64,000 bases of DNA from Sinonovacula constricta (lineage: Eukaryota > Mollusca > Bivalvia > Cardiida > Solecurtidae), in contig CM017573.1 in NCBI GenBank assembly GCA_007844125.1, positions 11,421,940 through 11,485,939 of the forward strand. Reading direction: 5' to 3'. The notes below the pieces were generated by a model, which was not told where the DNA came from, searched no databases, and saw only the letters and a program-made list of their open reading frames with translations. This document shows positions 50,901 to 64,000 of this stretch, in pieces. Positions within the stretch are counted from its first letter, which is position 1; each line of letters opens with the position of its first letter. The translations under genes and the position numbers were made by a program.

Positions 50901-52906
50901 AGTGGTGAATATAAGACAATAAGACAAGCGTCTAACGGACAACGACCAGAGTCTCTCCGGCGCTTGTCACTCATAACCTCTTATGATTGCTAAGTGCGTG
51001 ACTGACCCATACAAAGAATTGAATGGCAATTAATAGCAACAATCGTACTCATGTTGGTTCATATTACATCTGAAACAATGTATTCGTTTAACACTATTGT
51101 CCACACGGCCTTATTGATTTCATTATAACACTCTTCAACTGTATTATTTTTAAAAAATGCAATTGACATGGTACCTGGCTTACATTTAAAGCTCCTCATG
51201 TAACAACAAATTGTGTACCGACACATACTCGTCGCAATTAAGTAGCTTATTTATTATGTTATTACGTATGTAAAGATTAAACGCAATAAGTTAATGTTGC
51301 ATAGCAGAGACATGCGATTTGCTTAAGATTTTGACTGAGTATACACGCACACTGTATATGTGATAAGGAAAACACGCACATACCCTAGCGCTGTAATAAG
51401 CCATTGCTTATTCTAAAATAAACGTACGCAGTTATTACGCCCACTATTATCTTTTTAACCAACTCGCCTGAGGAGTTTATGCACACAGGCAACACAATAC
51501 AAGCTCATTTATGAAACGTTGTTGTATTTTTTATTTATTATAATTTTAATGAAACAAATATGCATCCCGAATTCTACATTGTTATGAAGATGGGAGTTAC
51601 TTTAAGTTATATGCACATAGGCATATAGGAACAGGCCTGTAAGAATCACCAAACATATTAATATTTTGTCAATTTAAACATATAAGATATGCAATAATGG
51701 TATTTTTAAGCCAGTATACTAGATGTAGAAACGATTTTGTTCACCTTACTTCATCTATAGCAACGTACTAGATAAATGTCATTTCCCTCTCATGTCTTCC
51801 TTAAACTGTTTTACGGCTAATCTAGACTCTGATCCTACTGTTGCTAACCGACCGCTCGGAATGTATAAGATATGTTGGAAGCTATAACAACAGTTTTTAC
51901 AAATACTAAAATAAAGCCGTAAGGGCATACAAAAAATACATACACGATGTTAATGTTTATCCACTCCATAATGGAATAATTAATATCCATAATGTTTATA
52001 CGATACTACGGTATATCAGCATCACATTTATTATTGTATGAGTAAAATCACTGCAAATATTGTGACAATACAGTAGATAGTTTATAGGTAACTTTTCTTC
52101 AGATGAATGTACTCATCGTAAGTTGACAAAACACAGTTTATGAAAATATTATTGTTATTTTAACATATTAATAATATAAACTATGTTTTACATGTTTGCG
52201 AAGTGCCCAGGGCTGTCATGAGGGGTAAGCACTCTAACACTGTCAGTATTCGGCAGATCATATGCGGCATTAGTTAACAAATCCTAATGATATTTCTGAA
52301 TAAAGTAGGAAAAGGAAAATCATGATAAGACATGTTTTATCTTATTATGATTCATGTATTAAATTACTTGGGTTTATTCAAATACCTGTCATAATTACTA
52401 TAGAAATATGTATTGTAAAACTATACACAGAACTATACGTATAATGGACGGTCCTGCGATAGGCCCCGAACACCTTCCCTTATTGTTTTCTTATCACGTC
52501 AAGCATGGCAAACCGTTCAGTAACCGTCCATTACTATTTAAGCCAAAATATGGAGGTATATAATAAATTATACTTTTTTCAATGGTAAGTCACACACTGT
52601 TAATTTCCTATCAACGAGATGCAAGAAACGCCAGTGTACTTGTTTCATTGTACATGGCTTTTTACATCAGTGTGTGCATGTGGTATCTTTCCATACGCTC
52701 ACAGTTCATATAATGAACAGTTCCAAACCAACTTATATCACAACGTGATAATTCATTCACAATGTCACAAATCCTCACAAGAGGACAAATGAGAATGATG
52801 CACTATCCAGCGTATATACAGCTAACTGTATACAGCTATCAATATCTCAAGTATGTGCGAAGAGGGGATGGTAAACAGGGTACGTGTTCTTTGGTTGAAG
52901 TGGATC

Positions 52907-53176
52907 AATAAAAGTGGTTGTTTGGGAAGATTGTAGACTAGATCCCAACAAGGTTTGCCCCATTGGCCTGTACTTTACACAGCCGACTTGGTCTCAGCTG
53001 GCAAAAAAAAAAAATGTTAGTAGCATTGTTAAACCACACTTAATAAAAGTCGTTGTTTGGGAAGATTGTAGACTAGATTCCAAGAAGGTTTGCCCCATTG
53101 GCCTGTACTTTACACAGCCGACTTTGTCTCAGCTGGCAAAAACAATTGCAAGCATTCTTAAACCGCACTCAGTCAT
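52907..53176 (+). repeat. 135-bp tandem duplication inside copy B
   Basis: Units 52907-53041 and 53042-53176 share AATAAAAGT, GTTGTTTGGGAAGATTGTAG and CCCCATTGGCCTGTACTTTA. Because 135 is a multiple of three, it leaves a 90-codon frame open across both units (VVWEDCRLDPNKVCPIGLYF twice). Copy A has only one diverged, truncated unit near 37.63 kb, so the duplication followed the A/B split. Confidence 0.9.
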
Positions 53177-55869
53177 GAACATTTAACGTCTGCATAACTG
53201 TATTTAAATTTCAATGACATTGCCAGCCACAGCTGGGTCCACCAATTGCCCCTCATATAAATATCCGTTTATGCTTAAAGATCTACCTGAGTACTCGTAT
53301 CGTCTTTCCTGTGTTCTATTGGTGTCTATTGTTTCGTTTATTAAATTTAAACATGTTTTGTTATTTCATATTAACGACATGTTCTGATTCCATAATTTCA
53401 TAGAAACAAGCCAACCCAACAAATGGTACAAAACCGAGTCATAAAAAAATGGTAACTTGATCTATTAGAAATGACCGAGAGCTGTAGTTTGGCGTATGGC
53501 TAATGGGTACTGACAGTTTTGAGCTGGTATTGTTTCTCTTAATTACAGTTGGTGTGGATGCCGATCTATGATAATGATGTACAGAAGATATTGAACATGA
53601 TCAGTAAGTGACTCTGCAAAACTTACGGTACAGAAAAAATGTAAACACGTCCAATGAGGTAGTGCATATATGCCAGAGATATGGTTATTGCATTAAACCG
53701 TACCTAGCAATAAACCTGCGGGACTATGACACAGCGCCTAGCTGTATATAAGACACGGGAGTGTCAATATCGTTAAAAACGACATTTAAACAGCTGTACA
53801 TAAAACAATGATAACTAAATAATGGAACTAATCTGTTTCAAGAAATCAAGTTTAAACACCTCGATTAGTACTGCTAACAGTTGCAAATGAAACTGCTTAA
53901 CCCACGTGGTTCCAAGTTGCCTAAATCGGTAAATTACGTACGTGGTAAGAAAATACAGTGGTACAAATTTGTAACACCTAATAACCACTCACAACACCTT
54001 GTGTGGATACAACAAAGGAACTACAAATGACATGACAATTACAAAAGACATCCGTTTGACAAATATTTAACTCATAATTGACTTAAGGGCGGACGTTAAT
54101 AAATAGAAGTAGGATCACATTTAGGGATTTGCTTACTTATATTTCTAGATACCCAAATCAACACATGACTTAATAATGGTATAACTAACTGCACATGTCA
54201 ATAATCCATAAGAAAGTCCTTAAGCATTTGTTAAAGAAGACATTTTAACTGTTTACCTGAAATAATAAATACAATATGGTTGCCATATGATGGAGTAAAA
54301 CCCATTTTGCGAGCTACAGTAATAATAATTTGACATCCGGTGTATTTGGAGATTCCTTGAATGTAGCTTTACACATAACATTCCCATGTGTGTGTAAACG
54401 GTTAGCTGCATGCATACCCACGTGTTATGTTACTTTTCATAGTTGAAGATCAGATCTTTATCTGTCGTAAACTTTATTGATGAAAACCTAACATACTAAT
54501 CTTTCTACCCCAGTATTGACTAACCAAGACATTTACTCACATTGCCACGGGCGTTAGCGTACATGTCAGAGATAGATATGTCACATATCACATAGATCGC
54601 CCGTATTGACAGATAACAAAGCAAATTATTATCTTAAGCATGTATTGTAAGCATTTAGCTTTGCATTTCACAATGCTGTAACCGGTCGTACAGCTTGCAC
54701 ATCGACATATATAAGGGTCAATGTTTTAACATTGTCTTTGAACATATTATTTTTATTGTTATATAAAGCATTATATCATGTTTTATATACATACTTAAAA
54801 TACCATGTATGAGATATCGGATACTTTTATCGAATGCCTTGTCCACCACAATTGTTTTGACATAAATGTAACACATTTACCATCTTCTGAACCCACGTTC
54901 ACTATTACCGTTCTGCTTCATGATGGCAGTAGGACAAATGACCCAATGAAAATGCACGTTACATCAACGCTACGCTCCAAATGAGGTTAAAAAATCGTCA
55001 ATGACAAGATGGTCGCACCAATATGTGACGCTTGTCGTTTTTACAAGTCGTACTAATTAATTGGCAGAATTTCCACGCCGTTTTTACACGGAATGCCCTA
55101 AAGGTTAAACGACAACTTTAATGGCCCGTATGTAGGCAAGAGCGTCAACTCAGGTGTAAACAAACACAACGCTCAGTGCTGGCGACGACTAAACAAAAAC
55201 AAAACAAATAGGGCGACTTATGTAAATAAGTGTGAGTTTGTATCGCTATTAAATGACATCATAAACAAGAAACTGTTAACCAACTCTGAAATTATTATCA
55301 GTCTTACAGAAAGACGTGTTTTAGAACATCGAAACAAATACATTTGTGGAACTACGTAAACATGACATCAACGATCTTAGGCAAGCACGAATTATCTTCA
55401 CAAAATAAACAAAATAATAACAACTAATCAACAGAAAACATACCTTGGTGACAGTAATCAGTTCTTATTGTCGGATGGAAACATATTAAATCAAGACGAC
55501 CGTAGAGTCCGTGTGCTTTCTACAGTTAGTGAATAGCCACAATGACGCTTCGAGATTGAAAGGAGCTATTACAGTATTTAAGACGCACTGGAGCGCGACG
55601 CCCATATATGGAATGTTCCATGACATTTATGCATTGGCAAGTCTGTTATGCGGACGTTCATAAACCAGATAAAATACGAAACCTTATTCGGTAAACGGCG
55701 TTCTAATATTTAATTAATTAGATTGCTTTAATGTAGATTGTTTGTGTGCCTATAACTTTAACGCAAATAGACACAAACATGAGATTTAAGTATTTGTCTT
55801 TGTATTAGCTGAAGTTGGTAACCTTAAATGTAAATGAAAATTTATTCTAGATTCGCCCTTCCATGTTTA

Positions 55870-55942
55870 TACTTACATACATGTTCGTAAGTAGCTACGA
55901 ATGCATAAACTACGTCCTTCGATGTATACAAATTGAGATTAC
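55870..55942 (-). pseudogene. Exon-like remnant, minus strand (copy B)
   Basis: Between AACAG and a GTAAGT donor it reads (G)NLNLYTSKDVVYAFVATYEHV, phase 1 to 1. In copy A (39.46-39.54 kb) the same place has LNLYISKDKSL followed by a stop. The acceptor tract is weak. It lies upstream in B of the frame GTMSIAFF near 51.1 kb, on the same strand, so both could belong to one lost minus-strand gene. Confidence 0.28.
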
Positions 55943-56379
55943 CTGTTGCTTTATTGCTTTTTAAAAACGAATATGCCAAATCATCGTAAGATTGTATTAC
56001 TAATGAGCATGTATGGCGGGTGGATGAATTAGAACATTTACCAGATGAGGACACGAATGTATTTCAAAAATATACTGTACTATTACCATGACAGACCGAC
56101 TTCATTGGATGAGTCGAGATTTGTTCATATTCTGCTGAAATACCAGTTTTCAATTATTTGGAGTACTTAAATGTTTCCTTATTTCTAAAAGGCAATTTCG
56201 GGCAATTCGGACAAAAATCATTGATAAAATGAATTTGGTTATTAAATCTATGCCCAAGTATATCAGAAGAAGCTTTTCAGATTTTTAAAAAAAGATGATG
56301 AGACACGTTTTGGAGGATTGAATGGTGTTGGTGTGTTATTGTTGTGTTGTTTTTTTCTTCCAGTTGCGTCCTATATCTG

Positions 56380-56915
56380 GACATCTGGACATACTGTGGC
56401 CGTTATTTGAGCGGCATATGCGGATATCCAGTGTATGTGCGTCTCCCTAAGCGTGCAATACTTGGTTTTCTAACTACATATGATCTTGTATTACTAGTTC
56501 AGCGGCTTAAGTTGCTCCTAAAGAGGTCGAAAATGCTCATTTGTTTAAATTACGTTCTGATGTTGCCGATCATAATGCTAGCGAATTAGCTAAGCTGTGT
56601 TGGACGATATCTGTCATTCACTTGTCATCATAATGTCAGGTTTAATTATACCAGCTAGTGTTATGCTGCTCCATAAAAAACATACATACCAAATACTGAT
56701 TTGTGAATGGTGCAATTCATTTATTTGTCTATACACCACCAGGGCTTGTTAATTCTTCAATGTGTCGTATTGGTGATTCCTCAGTAGGCAGAGTTTTGAA
56801 AACAAGAGGCTGTCATTAAATGCCAATTGAATTTGGTTCTGTTTTTATGGAAGAACTTTCATCAGAACATCGTACTGGAATGTACAAAGGTTCAAAGATT
56901 GTCTTTGTTTAGGGA
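56380..56915 (+). pseudogene. Decayed protein-coding remnant (copy B)
   Basis: Partner of 40546-41240. Readable pieces are LWPLFERHMR, VYVRLPKRA, VADHNASELAKLCWTISVIH, CRIGDSSVGRVLKTRGCH and, after a TAA, MPIEFGSVFMEELSSEHRT. Stops and shifts differ from those in A. Confidence 0.45.
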
Positions 56916-57397
56916 TGTAGTTAATGTGCGAAATTGAGTTTTTAAGAAAGGATAGTTCTCCCCAATTGTACAATTGTAATCTAACTACCAACATGGGTAT
57001 AGAAGAATATGACAGGTTACGCACATGTCAGTAACTTATTTTACTACAGAATAATGCTATTTCCATTGTATTTACTTTGTTCAGCCTTCAACAAACGATG
57101 GAAGAACATGGTAAGAGTCAACCAAACATGTCTCTGAGTCCAGTTAATAGTGCAAGTTAAATGGATTGATCCAGTAGATTTTGCAAAGTGGCCCACATTC
57201 CGGTATTTATTAACTGTATTCTTATGTAATTTGTAAATATATAAGTTCCTGCAAATCTGCAAATCTGTACAGTAGATAACAGCCACGGCAACTTTAAAGA
57301 TAGAAATTATATTGAACAGAACAGCCCAAGCGATGACAAATAATAACAACAATTTAATGACGTCATATGACTGAAAGCTAATGATCTCACATGTCAG

Positions 57398-57604
57398 ATG
57401 TGCCAAAATGTTAAATTAGTTAGACACACGGTGAAAACCATTCAAACTAAAAAAACAAAAAGTAGTATTGTAAAGAGAGACGAATGTGTAATGAAATTAA
57501 AACACTATGGTATTAAAATGCCGATTATAATTAGTTTTATGTATAAAATAGCATCGCATTATTATGTTGTTGGAAATAGTTCAAAAGGACTTCTACCAGA
57601 TTGA
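57398..57604 (+). pseudogene. Lys-rich short frame (copy B)
   Basis: 68 codons, including VMKLKHYGIKMPIIISFMYK. Copy A (41.81-41.93 kb) retains VMKLKQHGIKMPSIMVLVIK in a differently interrupted frame. The similarity at protein level suggests a former coding segment; the function is unknown. Confidence 0.3.
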
Positions 57605-60470
57605 TGAAAAAAGTAACGCTCAATGGAAGATTGCTGAAAAACAATCAAAAAAAGCTAATTACCTTTGAGGGAAAACAATGTATGCTGAATTTTGTTTAAC
57701 ATCATGCCCTTCACATTGATGTATAGGATTAAAGATTAAAAATAACCTGTTTAAACAGTTAATGCTTAAAGCAATTTGTTATCTCTGAGAATTTGTACAC
57801 AAATTACTTGATAACAATGAGCTACGTATCTTTGATTGAAAAATAAAAATACAAATGTACAGATTTAGCCAATATTAAAGTGGATATGACCTGTAAAACT
57901 TACAATAATTTATTATGTTAACGATACAAACTGTTTGAATATACACACATACAAGAAAAAATATATCTTGTGCCATTCTATGTATCATCAATTTGATTCG
58001 GTTTGACATTAACTAAATGTTAATTGATTTTCACATCATATTATTTCAAATTGTGGATGTTGACTGTTAACTGTATGGGCAAAGCAGACAAGCACTTTAC
58101 ATTTTGTCCTGTCCTTTTTAAGTTTCTAAAATAAACAATTTTAACACCATTGGAATGACGTTTCTGTACAATATATTTACCGTGTTTGCCTTTGTCTAGA
58201 GGTGGATTGAACTGAAATATCTGTGAACATTTTGACAGGATCTTTTCTTATTTACCAACAACTAAAATCTGCCGTGGTATAGCACATACGGTATAATAAG
58301 CAACTCTGTGCTCATGTTCAATGGCAGCAACATAGTTCCAGTGTTGACCCAATCATTATGAGGTGTAACTCGTATTGTTCTAGTTAAAACTTTATACTCA
58401 AACTGTCTCTCATGTGACATTTAGATACGTTTTGCCATTTAATGTAAATTTCCCACTAACTACATAGAATAGTGCTTAACACTGTTCCCGGTTTTTTGAA
58501 GGATAGTTGATATGATTTTAAACCTGTAAGAAATAAAGTAACCAACTTTAGCAGCCTTCTTTGCATGTGTAGTTCATGCTAGTGCAGCGCTTTGGTAAGA
58601 AGGAAAATAAACCACACAATTCCGTAAGAACTAAAACAGATGTACTCTTGCCATGTTTTTCTAGTTTCTAGTATTTTTATAATTCCAATGTTACTGTATA
58701 AAACGATGAAGCTTTGTATTTTTAAAATAATATGTTACTTACATATGTAAATATGTCTAAATTGTATTAATTTATTAAGACGTGTGTACGTGTTGTTAGC
58801 ATAAATAACATTTAATAACAATAATTGTAGGAATTCATGACGTTCTTTAAAACTTTTAAGGTAATACGAATTCTACATACATTAAAACACTTAGGAGACA
58901 CATCTCTTATATATTAATATGTTATATTGTCTGTACCAAATGTAAATATGTACTAGGGCCAAATGTCTTATATTTGGTCAAAAAACATAGTTTATTGATT
59001 GTATAGTCAGGGTAACAAATACAATCGTATTCCCTTAATATTTTAGTAGCAAATAAAGTTGTTTCCCTTGCTTGTAATACTATTCACACAAGTTGTAATG
59101 TGCCAACCATTAAGTGTGAGAATAGACAGCAGTAAGATGCCCGGGGATCATAGACAAGAGTTGCTGGGTGAAGGTGACCCCATTCGAAGGACATGTAGGG
59201 CAAGAGTATGTCTCTTTGTTACTTAAATAAAAACCCCATACAGAGGCTAAATTTGGCACATTTGTTTTAGCGAATATAAGTTTGTTTATTTTTCACGCAT
59301 AGCGTCATAACCCTTTGTAATTATTAATGCACAATTAAAACCTCAATTATCTAATATTTAACTTCTATATCAAAGGGCCACGTGTGTTTAAAAAAATCCG
59401 ACAATATAAGTATAACACTAATAAAGTATATTTTACACGCTTTCTTACATCTTAATATTCGTCAGCATAAGGTGCAGTTCTAGAATAAAATGCATTACCA
59501 GAGTTTGCTGAAATCGAAGCATATTTGTCAGGTCACCTTGTGTTGTACCAGCTAACAATAAATATTTCCTTAAAATAAATGTCTATTTTAAATCCCCTAT
59601 CATGAATTATCAATGCCAGTGTTTCCTTTTATTCATACTATGAATGGCTAATCATAAATTATTTCAACTGATATAAATATAAATAAAAAAATGTATTATG
59701 CTGCCTGTAAATATGATACTATTATATGATATGCAAATATATTCAAACAATTGTTCGATGTGATAAACTTAAGACCTCTGAAATATTGCAGGAACTTACT
59801 TTTTTACCTGCTTAGAAGTATAATTTGTTTAAAATGGAAACAGCTTCCACAAGTGTGTTTGTTTGATGGCACATAATGGTCATAATGGTTAAAGCAAGCT
59901 ATTATTAGTAAAGGAAGACGCTATCAGTTGTATCCATATATAATATTTGTTGTTTTTCTTACTTGAACTAAGAAATTGCATTAGATTTTTGGAATAATTC
60001 CTCCGACATACAAACATGTCTCAAGTTTACTTTAACTATCCGCTAAATTTATGAAATGCTTCATGATTTATCAATAATTAAGGAGATTCCTTAGAAAAAT
60101 AGCTAAGATACTTGGATACGATCCTTGACAATTGTCTGGGTAGACTTTATAACATGAACATTTTCGCATGCACCAGGACTCAATTATACACGGCGAGGGA
60201 CTAAGTTGCAAGTCATTGGCTAACTTCTCGGCTATGAACGTTTCTTAACAGGTTAACTTTTGCTGTTTCCATTTCATTAGGAATGTTTTATTGCTTTATT
60301 GAGCGTTAATTTAAATATTTTCTCGTATATTTACTATGTCTTAGATATTGTGTAACAACACCTTGAATAACAGTCATACTGCATTACCGAATAAATGTAC
60401 GGGTTTTTATTAGTGCAATAAAAGGCCCCGTCATTCTACCTATACGTGTATATTCTAATGTACCGACCGT

Positions 60471-60668
60471 TTGGATCCCGATGCATCGTTTTATCACAAA
60501 TGGTCAGATAACAATCACATTTCCTTAAGAATCAATTACGTTCCTGATTATGTCGCATTTAAACGAACACGGATACACGTGTTCACACATTTACTAACAA
60601 CAATAGCTACATGTATTCTCCAGCAGCTAGACAAAATTATCATAATTACGGAGCCAACACTCTACTGA
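60471..60668 (+). pseudogene. Best-kept shared frame DPDASFYHKWSDN (copy B)
   Basis: 65 codons reading DPDASFYHKWSDNNHISLR, then INYVPDYVAFKRTRIHVFTH and LLTTIATCI. The listed first Met is GTA/ATG-poor context; the frame is open a little upstream (LDPDAS). The copy-A version is frameshifted. No family recognised. Confidence 0.35.
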
Positions 60669-62058
60669 TTCGTCTACTGCGCAATACGGTGCAGATAACA
60701 GGTTTGCTCATATTAAATATGCATACTATGCTCTAGCTTTAATCCACCTGCCGAAAGCGATAAATGGCATTTCGAATGCCGATTGGCTTAACTTTGGCAC
60801 AACAATAGTCTATGAGTGCGAGGTAATCAGTTATTTGCAAAAGCAGGAGATCGGCTCTGACTTATCCACATAGAAACGAAATTATACAGACATATTTTTT
60901 TTTTAGTTTTAAACTTCGTAATCGTTTGAAAGGGTTTACATTATTTACTTTAATTTAGGCATAAAAGTGTATTTATTAGTGTTGTTGTTGTTATAACGGG
61001 TAAGAAAAATGACAAAAATAATGATTTCTAGGTTATAATTTCCGATATATTGTATAAAGAAACAAATATGTAAGTGCATTTTTAATTTTAAAGAACACAC
61101 ATAAAATCACACATAGAAGATATTCAAGACAATAATAATCAGTATAATTGAAAATATACCTGGCGTATACACAATTAAAAGACCCAATGTTGTGTGCTTG
61201 TGTAGTTAAGTGTCATATCAAACATTGCCAAATTTTGAAGAAAAGCTAGCTTTAAGTTACTACATTGTGACATTTGAACGTTAACGACGCATTAAATTGC
61301 GGAATTGCATTTTTTCTGTCATTGGCATTATTAAGAAACACATACAATGAAAACAGTTGATTACATTTTATAAATTTCTGTACACACGGTAAAAGGTACT
61401 AAATCCAAGGATAAAAACATGCAATTTTTAACTTCTTCAAAACGATTTTAACATAACGACAGAAGGCATTCATTTATCCCTTGAAACTTTGACACCTGGA
61501 CATTTACATTACAATTGATATATAGTTTAATACAACAAATACACATATTTATGTGTATAAACAGTGCTTTAAACAACAATATGAAGAGCTGGATGGTTTA
61601 CTTCAGCAAACAGTTCTTCATACGACATATTTGTAATACTCGTACACAATAACTAAGCTTTTGTCTTGTATCTTTTTCTGTTTAACTTGTATGTGATACT
61701 AAACACAAACTGCCATGCAAAGGGGCAAACATTATACATGTAATATAATACCAAATAAAAATATCGAAAGTTCTAATACTATTAAACACACATTTTCACC
61801 AACACATCTTTACGGAACTAGGAATTTAAAATATCAAAATGCAGAACAATCTATATGTACAGAAAACACTATTATGTACATCTATGTATACTTGACATGT
61901 TGACGGAATGTCATTAACATCGTCACATCAGTTTATGCTTGTTTGTTTTGAAGAGTAATATCCGAAATAGATGAGACGTTAGCTCACTTATTTAAATAAT
62001 TTGCTGCAAGAAAATCATTGCATCATGTTGCATACATCCCGGAATCTTGTTATTGCAG

Positions 62059-62192
62059 GAACATCCTGCCACGATTTTTGGACAGAAAGAAAACGTATCC
62101 ATGCATTATTGGAAATCGGGTCTGAAGCAAGCATATATAAAGAAGGTCCATTTATATTAACAGAACGAACAATGCATAATACAAACCTTTAA
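62059..62192 (+). CDS. Possible terminal exon with nearby AATAAA
   Basis: After the acceptor CTTGTTATTGCAG the frame (phase 1) reads TSCHDFWTERKRIHALLEIG, then SEASIYKEGPFILTERTMHN and TNL, stop TAA. AATAAA follows at 62196-62201. No upstream exon found. The polyadenylation signal so close to the stop would give a very short 3' end, so this may be chance. Confidence 0.25.
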
Positions 62193-62199
62193 ATCAATA

Positions 62200-64000
62200 A
62201 ACGAAGCAACGCCACTGATTTAAAATACGTATTTTATACATTTCAGAATCCACATACTGCTATTGTTATTTTGGTGATGCTTTCTTCCTGTCCGTTTTTT
62301 CAATAGCAGTCGCCCTTATATACGTTGCGTGTTATGACTTTAAAATATATCTTATATACCCGCTATATAATTGAAACAATTTCATCTATGAACCAATAAG
62401 CATAGTTTGATAAAGACAAAGTAAGACAAGTCGCCTATTAACGTCTCCCTTAGTGGCGGCTTAAACCGCTCCTATTCCTCTATTGTTCCACAAGGTTTAT
62501 AGATGTTTAAACCATTTTAAATCAGTTGTCTTTCAATGTATATTTATCATCTAAAGGTGTAAACTATCTAAAAGAAGTCGTACACGTCTATGACCGAGTT
62601 GCCGCCAGTGTATTAAACATATATGATGACTACGCTTAAATGCATAATCCGTTGTATTTAAGAATTTTTTTAAACACCAAACTTATGGTACATTTAATGG
62701 CTAATTGCATAAGTTGTCAGCCTGTTTTCGTTTATAAGCATAATCCGCTTGTCTGATATTTTGCTTAAACTGGCTAATCAAATTATATCGAGGGCAAGTT
62801 TCACACATTTTTCATATGCTTAGGTTTAACGGGCGCTTATCTGTTGCACCTTCATGCTTAGCAGACTTGTGGTCTTACCCTATCACGGTCTGCTGCCAAT
62901 GAATCTATTTCAATCGCATCTAATATTCGAATTCTACAGGTTGTCAAGTGGCACGGTATATGACGTTATACATTAAAACGATCAATAAATCTTCCCGCTT
63001 TGACATAGCTCATTACTCACATTTGGCAAAATAATGCGGTACTAAGGCACTAGGTGTTTTATTGTAGATGCATTGGCTTATAAAAAGGAAAGAAAAAGAC
63101 ACATAAACATATATGCATATACATACTCGTACACAGGCGTATGTACATATATATATAGGTAATAAGACAATGTTTCCCACATATTTTCTAAGTCATCTCT
63201 ACACGTAGAAAAATAAAGTAGATACATTGCCTTCAACATTAACAAACAATGAAGTACAAAATTTATCGTGTGCTCTAATTCATCTCTACAGCACATGCAT
63301 AGAATATATGCTGAACATAACGTTTTTATTTGGTTTATTCTCTTTAAGCTACGAGCAGATTACAGGATGCAAATGTATAAAATAAAACGATTGACGATTT
63401 TGAACAGTATATAAAACACCATACAACTATAGATTTGAACAGTTTTTTTTCAGTCTAGGGTTAAAGATCACAGCCTATAAATGATCATTTTATTTATCGA
63501 TTTGAAGTAAATTCTATATTATCCTATATAAAATCATAAAAAAATATCGAGAGTAAATATTTTCTCAAATTAGTTTGATTTATATTGCAAATACATATGT
63601 ACAAATGTTTAGAAAACAACACTGTCTATCAAAGCAACACAATAGTCATGCACATTTATTTGATTTATGCACCAGTCAAATGTGTCTCTTAAGATATGTC
63701 AAAACCTTTTGACTGTCAGTGTCCGCCGCGTCCACAACAGTATTTTGTTGTTTCGGATTCCTATGACTATTCACTTTTCAACAAAGCACATATTAAGGAG
63801 TCTTTGGTGCCGTAGGGTTATCTGTTGTAACATTGTGTCTAGACCAATAACACAAATATTAAACTGTGAACCTAACATCTAATTAAGGTTTTTTACTGGG
63901 TATTTCATCTGGTTCCTGTTGTGTTGGACGTCGGGCCATAGCTTCAGAATTGCTGCAGGTACCTACAAGCATACACACGGGTATTTAGCTATGCTTATGT
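62200..64000. other. No gene recognised
   Basis: AT-rich DNA. A short stretch near 62418-62462 (AAGTAAGACAAG, then GTCTCCCTTAGTGGCGGC) weakly resembles the start of copies A and B (35935 and 50920) and might be the edge of another copy. Confidence 0.35.

Larger units (their letters stand above)
50920..61260 (+). repeat. Segmental duplication, copy B
   Basis: Co-linear partner of copy A (anchors listed there). Relative to A it has about 930 extra bases near 57.73-58.66 kb and about 790 near 59.6-60.38 kb, and it lacks the A segment 39722-40506. It keeps a few frames better than A (60471-60668, 55842-56054, 57398-57604) and is broken elsewhere. Both copies keep a possible minus-strand donor, GTATGTTTTCTG (55.44 kb in B, 39.06 kb in A). 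Confidence 0.9.

Overview
This looks like a eukaryotic nuclear DNA window from an invertebrate. It is AT-rich, has short exons with GT-AG splice sites in long introns, carries many micro- and satellite repeats and tRNA-derived SINEs, and holds few long open frames. A mollusc, probably a bivalve, is my best guess from the repeat style; the species is not determinable here. Most open frames in the window are chance frames or low-complexity DNA.

7-34 kb, minus strand: I assembled a ten-exon gene by splice site and phase (coding parts between 33354 and 7059, 352 residues plus stop, probably missing its 5' end). All ten exons have GT/AG borders, every junction is phase-compatible, and two exons are microexons of 21 and 25 bp. 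The middle of the product resembles a divergent macro (ADP-ribose-binding) domain; the C-terminus is charged, with a basic KKRK cluster. Its introns hold nearly all the mobile DNA of the left half: a SINE with a clean target duplication (7920-8223), a second SINE head next to a twenty-copy 101-bp satellite (15.0-17.2 kb), a 1.1-kb element with long terminal inverted repeats (18.0-19.2 kb), a decayed Crypton-type tyrosine recombinase gene (21.5-23.5 kb), a foldback element (24.6 kb) and long TC/TA tracts (31.6 kb).

0-1.2 kb and 8.8-9.5 kb: weaker gene candidates. These are a Ser/Thr-rich minus-strand frame with a possible second exon, and a two-exon plus-strand model whose second exon is Cys/Ser/Gly-rich but lies in repetitive GT-rich DNA.

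35-61 kb: a large ancient direct segmental duplication. Copy A (about 35.9-43.9 kb) and copy B (about 50.9-61.3 kb) align co-linearly with indels of several hundred bases. A truncated third copy C (43.9-45.4 kb) abuts A and ends at a 1.5-kb TAG/AGT array that itself contains a recent 580-bp duplication. The copies share broken coding remnants whose differences are often synonymous; I do not recognise the family.

46.9-50.9 kb and 61.3-64 kb are essentially gene-free at the resolution of reading by eye, apart from one possible terminal exon at 62.06-62.19 kb.
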